Assembly: GCA_002505455.1 (NCBI GenBank)
Contig: DAVB01000061.1
Coordinates: 1,165 to 12,173, forward strand
DNA length: 11,009 nucleotides
Reading direction: 5' to 3'
Source of the DNA: Euryarchaeota archaeon UBA52
Lineage (GTDB): Archaea; Thermoplasmatota; Poseidoniia; Poseidoniales; Thalassarchaeaceae
In this document: piece by piece, positions 5,973 through 11,009 of the stretch
Layout: every line of letters begins with the position of its first letter
Position numbering within the stretch: the first letter of the stretch is position 1
Made by a program: the position numbers and the translations under genes
Notes under the pieces: model-generated
The model's database searches: none
Seen by the model: only the letters and a program-made list of their open reading frames with translations
Told to the model about the DNA's origin: nothing

Positions 5973-6827
5973 TTAGAATTCTTCTTTTTCCCATTGGAGG
6001 TTCGTTATCTCGATGGGAGGTTCGCTGAGCATATCCCCGGGAATTGGGTTGTGGAGCCTCTTCTGGAATGGATCATAACGGTACCCCGATCTGCCTAGAA
6101 GCGAAACAGCAAGATATGTTCCCGTACGGTGCCTGACGCCCTCGATGATGATTTTCGAGTCCCCGACTTCTGGGCCAATGGCGAGGCATGCAGTGCCGAA
6201 TCTATCCTCTTTCTTCTGCCAGCCTTCTGCCACCTTGGAGGTACCATATGCCTCGGGAGTTATTGGCAGAAGCCATCTCCCAGAAGAAGGCTCAACTGCT
6301 TCCGATATTGCTAATACAGTCCTGATCCATGCAATCCAGAAGAAGAGATAGGCGAGCCACCCGAACAAGGTATTGATGAAAATGTGAGCTGCAAAGAAGA
6401 TGAGTCCGATCAGGATCGATGTCGCATCGATAGGGTAGATGTCAAAAATAGATCTCCGAGCAGGATGATGGCCAATCGCCCCGGTGAATGCTAGGGGGGC
6501 TATCGTCAATATCCACCCGATGCAGAACGAGACTAAAGCGACGAGCTGATCATCCGGGGTTCGCCCTGGGAAAATAAGGGGGAAAGAAGCAGCCAAGAGA
6601 AAGAATGCCGTCCATGCAACGGGAATAAGCATCGATGGACCTGGTGGGCGTAATCTCTGCCTACGCCATGACGACCATGAATCGGGAGGCTGGGTTTCAT
6701 GATCGTGCTCAATAATCAGCGATCCCTTGCTCTTTGGCCACCAACTTGGATCGCCTTCGAGCCATTGTTGGTTCAGCCGGCCCACGACGTCCCACCTACC
6801 CACAGGATATTGAGTTGGCTCATTCAC
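5973..6827 (-). CDS. Unrecognised integral membrane protein, four predicted helices
   Basis: I do not recognise this 284-residue protein. The N-terminal ~60 residues are soluble, rich in Trp and charged residues (EGDPSWWPKSKG, DSWSSWRRQRLR). Four hydrophobic segments follow at about 66-86, 93-115, 132-152 and 154-174; the loop between 2 and 3 contains GHHPARRS and the fourth is rich in aromatic residues. The remaining ~110 residues are soluble and may form a beta-rich domain (GTACLAIGPEVGDSKIIIEG, TGTYLAVSLLG), ending in an acidic tail. Translation starts at GTG 6827, inside the end of gcvPB (8-nt overlap), with TTGAGG about 7 nt before the GTG. The overlap implies co-expression with glycine decarboxylase, but no transporter or enzyme signature is visible, so any link to glycine metabolism is only positional. 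Confidence 0.75.
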   Translation of the reverse strand: MNEPTQYPVGRWDVVGRLNQQWLEGDPSWWPKSKGSLIIEHDHETQPPDSWSSWRRQRLRPPGPSMLIPVAWTAFFLLAASFPLIFPGRTPDDQLVALVSFCIGWILTIAPLAFTGAIGHHPARRSIFDIYPIDATSILIGLIFFAAHIFINTLFGWLAYLFFWIAWIRTVLAISEAVEPSSGRWLLPITPEAYGTSKVAEGWQKKEDRFGTACLAIGPEVGDSKIIIEGVRHRTGTYLAVSLLGRSGYRYDPFQKRLHNPIPGDMLSEPPIEITNLQWEKEEF

Positions 6828-8319
6828 AGGGGTGCCTCAAGATGAGTTGCCTTGCAGCAAGAACCTCGTCGACACGTCTGACGGGAGTGGTATGCGGGGC
6901 GTTCTTGACTATCTCGGGATCCTCTGACAATATGCTAAGGAAGTCTTCAGCGAACTTGTCGAGTACGTCCTTAGATTCTGTTTCAGTTGGTTCCAGCATC
7001 AGGCACTCAGGGACAATCTGGGGGAAGTAGAGAGTGGGAGCCATATATCCGTAATCCAACAGGCGTTTTGCCACATCCTTTGCAGTCACTCCCGTGGCAT
7101 CCTTGACAGGAGTCATGTCGAGGGTGAATTCGTGTTTTACTACATCGGCCGGAGCCCCATCTTTCGGCATTGGTGGCTTACCTTCCGCGGTATCGTTGTG
7201 ATTCCGCATGATTCTATGTCGTAGGTAATTAGCGTTCAGAACAGCGTGTTCGCTCATTCGCTCGAGATCCCGCCCGTATCTTCGATAGAATGCCCACGCC
7301 CTAACGACGGCTCCCGCGTTGCCGTTCCACTGCTGGACCTTGCCTATCGAGGATTCCGGGTCTTCCCATGAGTACCAGAATCCATCGCCCACGCCCTGAG
7401 GGTCGTCTTCTGTACGCTCCCTTCTGGCTGCTATCGGAGATGGAAGATACTTCGCGAGATGTGATTTGACGCCAATCGGCCCACTTCCTGGGCCACCGCC
7501 GCCATGTGGTTGGCTGAACGTCTTGTGAAGATTGTAATGGACGGCGTCGAAGCCCATTCGCCCTGGATCTGTCTTACCCAGTATGGCATTGAAGTTCGCA
7601 CCGTCATAGTACATCTGGCCTCCCGCCTCATGGACGATTCGAGCAGCCTCTGCTATTTCTGGCTCGAATACCCCGAGAGTACTAGGATTGGTGATCATCA
7701 TAGCAGCGGTCTCATCATCCACAGCAGCCCTGAGTGCTTGCAGGTCTATGCGCCCGTCTGGGCCACTAGGTATCTCCACGATCTCATAACCGCACATGGC
7801 TGCTGAAGCAGGATTTGTACCATGGGCCGAATCAGGAACAATGACCTTGTTTCTATTGCCCTCGCCATTCGAATTATGATATTCCTGTATGCATCTTATT
7901 GCAGTGAATTCGCCCTGTGCGCCCGCAACAGGCTGCAGAGTCACTGAATCCATGCCTGCGCAAATGGAAAGCATATCTTGCATCTCGTAGTATATTGCTA
8001 GAAGACCCTGTACCTGTCTATCGGGTTGAAGTGGGTGGATCCTATCTATCCCGGGCATCTGAACGATGCGCTCATTGATTCTGGGGTTGTGCTTCATCGT
8101 GCATGAGCCCAATGGATAGAATCCTGTATCGATGCCAAAATTTCTCTGGGATAGGAGAGTATAGTGACGGACAAGCTCTGGCTCACTGGCTCTCGGCCAA
8201 CGAGGAAGAGCATTGCGCCTCATTGAATTTGGTATGTTTTTGCCGGCATCCCGCCTGATGGGTTCCGGCTGGGACCACCCGGATCCAGGTGCTCCGTTGA
8301 AATCGAATACAGAACTCAT
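6820..8319 (-). CDS. gcvPB: Glycine dehydrogenase (decarboxylating) subunit 2, P-protein beta half
   Basis: With GcvPA it forms the PLP-dependent P-protein of the glycine cleavage system, decarboxylating glycine and passing the aminomethyl group to lipoyl-H protein. The protein has 499 residues, normal for the split form. GFYPLGSCTMKHNP (66-79) is the beta-subunit signature. The PLP site is HYNLHKTFSQPHGGGGPG with Lys266 as the Schiff-base lysine, and PDSAHGTNPASAAMCGYE and LMLEPTETESKD are further typical segments. The start ATG (8319) overlaps the gcvPA stop in an ATGA arrangement, and GGAGG (8332-8328) stands 7 nt upstream, so translation is coupled. Genes for the H, T and L proteins are not in the window. 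Confidence 0.96.
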   Translation of the reverse strand: MSSVFDFNGAPGSGWSQPEPIRRDAGKNIPNSMRRNALPRWPRASEPELVRHYTLLSQRNFGIDTGFYPLGSCTMKHNPRINERIVQMPGIDRIHPLQPDRQVQGLLAIYYEMQDMLSICAGMDSVTLQPVAGAQGEFTAIRCIQEYHNSNGEGNRNKVIVPDSAHGTNPASAAMCGYEIVEIPSGPDGRIDLQALRAAVDDETAAMMITNPSTLGVFEPEIAEAARIVHEAGGQMYYDGANFNAILGKTDPGRMGFDAVHYNLHKTFSQPHGGGGPGSGPIGVKSHLAKYLPSPIAARRERTEDDPQGVGDGFWYSWEDPESSIGKVQQWNGNAGAVVRAWAFYRRYGRDLERMSEHAVLNANYLRHRIMRNHNDTAEGKPPMPKDGAPADVVKHEFTLDMTPVKDATGVTAKDVAKRLLDYGYMAPTLYFPQIVPECLMLEPTETESKDVLDKFAEDFLSILSEDPEIVKNAPHTTPVRRVDEVLAARQLILRHPCE

Positions 8320-9683
8320 TGGGACGCCTCCATTAGACTAGCGGCCAGTGCTGAACATAGCCTTTCAATATCCTCTTTCGTGGTTCTCTCATCACAGCCT
8401 ATTAGAAGACAGTCTCCCATGGTGCTCCACCACTGGCTTAGATCAAATCCGCCCAAGACCCCCATCGAATCCATTCGCTCCAGTGCCTCGCGAGAACTGC
8501 AGGGGAGCTTGACTGCAAACTCCCTGAAGACAGGGGCCTCAGGGTAGACGAGTTCGACACCTTCTACGCCCACAACGGCCTCGAGTGCGTTTTGAGTTGC
8601 TGCGGTTACTCTCAATGCCAACCTCTCGAGACCCTCCGGGCCCAACAATGACATGTGCATAGCGCCCATTAGAGCGATCAGCGTCTCATTCGAACATATG
8701 TTCGAAGTCGCTCTGTGTCGACGTATGTGCTGTTCTCGAGTGGAAAGTGTGAGTGTGTATGCGATCTTTCCATCAGCATCTAGGCTCTGCCCGACTATTC
8801 GCCCTGGCATTAGTCGGAGGTAGTCCTTTGTGCAAGCAAATATGCCGTATATTGGGCCTCCTGCTGTAGGGCCTATACCGAAGGGCTGACCCTCGCCCAC
8901 AACTATGTCTGCGCCCCAATTGCCAGGTGCCTCTATCAGGCCAAGTGAGACTACGTCAACACCGACTATCAAAGCTGTTTTTTCACCAATGATCGATCTT
9001 AGGTCGAGCAAGCCTTCGTCCATGGAGCCAAAAGCATTCGGCTGTTCCACGTATACTGCACACGAATCGTTGGCGGCCTTTGCTGCTTCGAGGTCGAGTG
9101 TTCCGTCATCTCGATGGGGCAGGACCTTGATCTCAATCCCCACGCCCTGCGTATAATTCTCTATCACAGACATCCTGTGCGGAGGGACGAATTCGGAAAC
9201 ATAGACTGTATCGGGCTGAGATGAGCGCTTTGAACGCACCCTTACGGCACAAGTTATCGCCTCAGCAGCAGCAGTACTGGCGTCATACATGGAAACATTG
9301 GCAACGGGCAAGCCAACGAGTTCCGAGACCATAGTCTGGAATTCCCACATCGCCTGCAACATGCCCTGACTTACTTCGGGCTGATAAGGCGTGTAGGATG
9401 TTAGGAACTCCCCTCTTGTTGCAAGCATCGGCACCATCGTAGGTACGAAATTCCTCGCTAATCCGGCAGAGATGAAGGAGGGACGTGAGTCTAGATGAGT
9501 ATTGGCTCCAAGCAGACGCTGGGCGTCTGCTAGTATCTCTTCCTCCGACTGAGGCTCGGGGAGGGGTAATGGGTCATTCCTACGGACATCCCCGGGGATA
9601 TCGGCAAATAGCTCATCGATGGACTCCATGCCCATTATAGAAAGCATCTCTAATTCTCGACCGAGGTTCGGAAGTTGATCCAT
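8316..9683 (-). CDS. gcvPA: Glycine dehydrogenase (decarboxylating) subunit 1, P-protein alpha half
   Basis: This is the N-terminal half of the P-protein in the split form found in archaea and many bacteria. At 455 residues its landmarks are FLTSYTPYQPEVSQGMLQ (93-110), SMYDASTAAAEA (131-142), GEGQPFGIGPTAGGP (263-277) and REQHIRRHRATSNIC (316-330). The usual GAGxYxHxxP stretch near the N-terminus reads SAGLARNFVP (72-81), lacking the Tyr and His common in the family; this may be lineage variation. The start is ATG 9683, with no clear Shine-Dalgarno sequence. It is the first gene of a minus-strand run with gcvPB and the membrane protein, transcribed away from the SDR gene. Confidence 0.96.
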   Translation of the reverse strand: MDQLPNLGRELEMLSIMGMESIDELFADIPGDVRRNDPLPLPEPQSEEEILADAQRLLGANTHLDSRPSFISAGLARNFVPTMVPMLATRGEFLTSYTPYQPEVSQGMLQAMWEFQTMVSELVGLPVANVSMYDASTAAAEAITCAVRVRSKRSSQPDTVYVSEFVPPHRMSVIENYTQGVGIEIKVLPHRDDGTLDLEAAKAANDSCAVYVEQPNAFGSMDEGLLDLRSIIGEKTALIVGVDVVSLGLIEAPGNWGADIVVGEGQPFGIGPTAGGPIYGIFACTKDYLRLMPGRIVGQSLDADGKIAYTLTLSTREQHIRRHRATSNICSNETLIALMGAMHMSLLGPEGLERLALRVTAATQNALEAVVGVEGVELVYPEAPVFREFAVKLPCSSREALERMDSMGVLGGFDLSQWWSTMGDCLLIGCDERTTKEDIERLCSALAASLMEASQ

Positions 9684-9792
9684 GGATATGCCTGTAGTGT
9701 GGCCGGCGTAAGAGGTGCTTGAAGGATGCGTTTACACGGAATCTTATACCGACACACTCTTAGACGTAGAAATTCGTTTTAGGGCGAGAGAG
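9684..9792. promoter_or_regulatory. Divergent promoter region between gcvPA and the SDR gene
   Basis: This 109-nt region must serve both directions. A near-symmetric element, ATCTTATACC (9741-9750), gives CTTATA on the plus strand (9743-9748) and TATAAG on the minus strand; on the plus strand it would place initiation about 22 nt before ATG 9793. Outside it lies an inverted pair, TAAGAG (9709-9714) and CTCTTA (9757-9762). Read outward, each gives CTCTTA about 28 nt before the gcvPA ATG and 33 nt before ATG 9793, so these are alternative TATA-like elements. GGGCGAG (9782-9788) is a possible ribosome site for the SDR gene. All assignments are by eye. Confidence 0.35.
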
Positions 9793-10638
9793 ATGGGGGT
9801 TGCTATCACCGCGTCTGATGGATTCGTCGGGCCGTGGATCGCAGAGATGCTAGGCGAAGACGCCATTGTCGTACCTAACGAGGCCCTTTCGGAGCCCATG
9901 ATGCTCGATGCTCTTCTCACTCCGTGCACCGCAGTGATACACATCAACTCCTGGGCTCCTGATGCGGCTTTGGGCCGTGATGACAGGCAAACCATGCTTG
10001 AGATGCGAGAGCGATCGCGTCCGGTCCTAGAGGCCGTTGGCAGGCATGGTGGGCTTCACCTGATAGTAGTTGGAACGCTTCGAGTCCACTCCCAATGGGA
10101 AGAAGGGGAGCCCTACTACGGATCCGATTCAACTATCGCGCCCAGAGACGTTGCCGCAGAGGCACAGCTTTGGATGGAAGAGATGGCGCTCGAGCAGGCG
10201 ACTCCTGAACGTCCTGTGAGCATACTTCGAGCCTCGAATGTCCAGGGAGTCCCGCTCAGCGGGCCACCTGGGAATGGTCTGCTCCACAAATGGGCCGAGG
10301 AATCCCCCATTGGTTGGGTCAACGTACCAGGGGATGGCTCCGAGATGAAGGACTTCGTACACGTCCATGACTTGGCACAGTGCGTTTTGGGCGTGCTTTC
10401 CAGCCCGCCGCCGACAAGAGAGAGTCTCGCTGTGGGGTCCGGAAAGGGGATCCCGCTGAGGGACCTCGCGGAGACATATGCGCAAATGACCGGTTGCGAA
10501 GCGGAATATGGGCAGAGTTCTGAGGGGCAGGTCTTCGGTATAGTGGATGCCTCAGAGATAGAGGGGCGTCTTGGATTCAGACCGGCTATAAGTCTCGAAG
10601 AGATGCTTAGGGAAGCGCTCGAAGCAGCAGGTCACTGA
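9793..10638 (+). CDS. Extended SDR / NAD-dependent epimerase-dehydratase-like protein with degenerate motifs
   Basis: From ATG 9793 the protein has 281 residues. An upstream start (TTG 9715) would add 26 residues before the Rossmann fold, so I prefer the ATG, which has GGGCGAG just before it. The fold begins VAITASDGFVGPWIAEML, where extended SDRs have a TGxxGxxG nucleotide-binding motif; here the first Gly is Ala (TASDGFVG). Later landmarks agree with the epimerase family: LHLIVVGTLRVHS (88-100), ILRASNVQG (144-152), and KDFVHVHDLAQCVLGVL (186-202), matching the family's RDFVHVDDVA. The expected YxxxK catalytic pair should fall near residues 117-130 but reads APRDVAAEAQLWMEE, with neither Tyr nor Lys. 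It may therefore be a weak or non-catalytic sugar-nucleotide-binding protein, or use another mechanism. Substrate cannot be told. It is divergent from gcvPA and converges on the next gene with 3 nt between stops. Confidence 0.82.
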   Translation: MGVAITASDGFVGPWIAEMLGEDAIVVPNEALSEPMMLDALLTPCTAVIHINSWAPDAALGRDDRQTMLEMRERSRPVLEAVGRHGGLHLIVVGTLRVHSQWEEGEPYYGSDSTIAPRDVAAEAQLWMEEMALEQATPERPVSILRASNVQGVPLSGPPGNGLLHKWAEESPIGWVNVPGDGSEMKDFVHVHDLAQCVLGVLSSPPPTRESLAVGSGKGIPLRDLAETYAQMTGCEAEYGQSSEGQVFGIVDASEIEGRLGFRPAISLEEMLREALEAAGH

Positions 10639-10641
10639 ACT

Positions 10642-11009
10642 TCAGTCGAGAGCCATCTCCAGTATAGGCCTTCCATGGGCGAAATTCCACCCAGTTATCT
10701 TGACAGGGATGTCAAGGGAGTCTCCCATAGAGGGTGATTGTTGATCAACTCCTAACCTCATTTCTACCTCTCCGAGGAGAGCGGATGTGGCAATGACGGT
10801 TGTCCCGAATAGGAGTTTCTTTGACAATCCTGGGCCAATGGTGCGATCGAGACCAGTGACCTTCATCGCAAGAGGGAATGCATGGCCGATTAGCGAGTCT
10901 ATCGCTGATTTCCGCGCGCTGAGGGTTACAGCTTCAGCAAGACGGTCAACGAGAGCGTCGATTGCAAATGGGCCCTTCACTTCCCGCTCGGGCTCCGGCT
11001 CCGGCTCGG
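10642..11009 (-). CDS. Unrecognised protein, C-terminal portion with Glu-Pro repeat upstream (5' partial)
   Basis: The frame stays open to the window end, so the GTG at 10980 is probably internal and the gene starts outside. About 122 residues are visible. The first read EPEPEPERE, a Glu-Pro linker, followed by a globular part with a probable amphipathic helix (IDALVDRLAEAVTLSARKSA), a segment KKLLFGTTVIATSALLGEVE, and an ending GRPILEMALD. The stretch is too polar overall to be a clear membrane protein. I recognise no family. An EP-rich linker usually separates folded domains, so the visible part is likely the last domain of a longer protein. Confidence 0.65.
   Translation of the reverse strand, partial: EPEPEPEREVKGPFAIDALVDRLAEAVTLSARKSAIDSLIGHAFPLAMKVTGLDRTIGPGLSKKLLFGTTVIATSALLGEVEMRLGVDQQSPSMGDSLDIPVKITGWNFAHGRPILEMALD
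10987..11009 (-). repeat. GAGCCG-type tandem hexanucleotide repeat encoding Glu-Pro
   Basis: On the minus strand the codons are GAG-CCG-GAG-CCG-GAG-CCC-GAG, with the start cut by the window edge. It is in frame with the partial gene and gives alternating Glu-Pro. Total length is unknown because the repeat may continue outside. Such repeats can vary in copy number by slippage without shifting the frame. Confidence 0.6.

Noticed and set aside
8316..9683. GcvPA and GcvPB as a broken full-length P-protein
   Set aside because: The ATGA overlap with its own ribosome binding site and normal lengths of both halves match the natural split form, not a frameshift.
9715..9792. TTG 9715 as the start of the SDR gene
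   Set aside because: The added 26 residues precede the first Rossmann strand, show no family likeness, and overlap the candidate promoter elements; ATG 9793 is directly before VAITASDGFVG.
10987..11009. Repeat at the window end as a CRISPR array
   Set aside because: The unit is 6 bp with no spacers and keeps an open reading frame encoding Glu-Pro.

Overview
The window looks like a chromosomal segment from a euryarchaeon, most likely a marine Thermoplasmatota (Marine Group II / Poseidoniales-type). The archaeal signs are a stand-alone GMP synthase ATP-pyrophosphatase subunit with no fused glutaminase domain, glycine dehydrogenase split into GcvPA and GcvPB, and a surface protein with glucodextranase-type carbohydrate modules and a C-terminal membrane anchor, as in archaeal amylopullulanases. 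The taxonomic assignment is inference. Genes are tightly packed, and several starts have purine-rich Shine-Dalgarno sequences. I see no rRNA, CRISPR array or insertion sequence, and no stretch over 300 bases lacks a gene.

Left block, + strand (2-4350): an alpha-glucan module. It holds the C-terminal part of a large membrane-anchored surface protein with DOMON/glucodextranase-C-like and Ig/FN3-like domains (5' end outside the window), a compact GT35-type alpha-glucan phosphorylase, and a small protein that joins a CBM48/AMPK-type glycogen-binding domain to an HxlR-type winged helix. The last is the most striking item. It reads as a transcription factor that would sense glycogen or another alpha-glucan directly and control the genes beside it. 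A 7-bp perfect inverted repeat overlapping a TATA-like element lies just upstream of it and could be its operator.

Middle block, - strand (4355-9683), in transcription order: gcvPA, gcvPB (glycine decarboxylase P-protein halves, ATGA overlap), an unrecognised four-helix membrane protein overlapping gcvPB by 8 nt, purE, guaAB (4-nt gap), and tRNA-Asn(GUU). These cover glycine cleavage (one-carbon supply) and purine synthesis (PurE step and GMP formation), which are linked metabolically because purine synthesis uses glycine and one-carbon units.

Right block: a divergent + strand gene (9793-10638) for an extended SDR / NAD-epimerase-like protein with degenerate cofactor and catalytic motifs. 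It converges, 3 nt apart, on a - strand unrecognised gene cut by the window end, whose upstream part encodes a Glu-Pro repeat.
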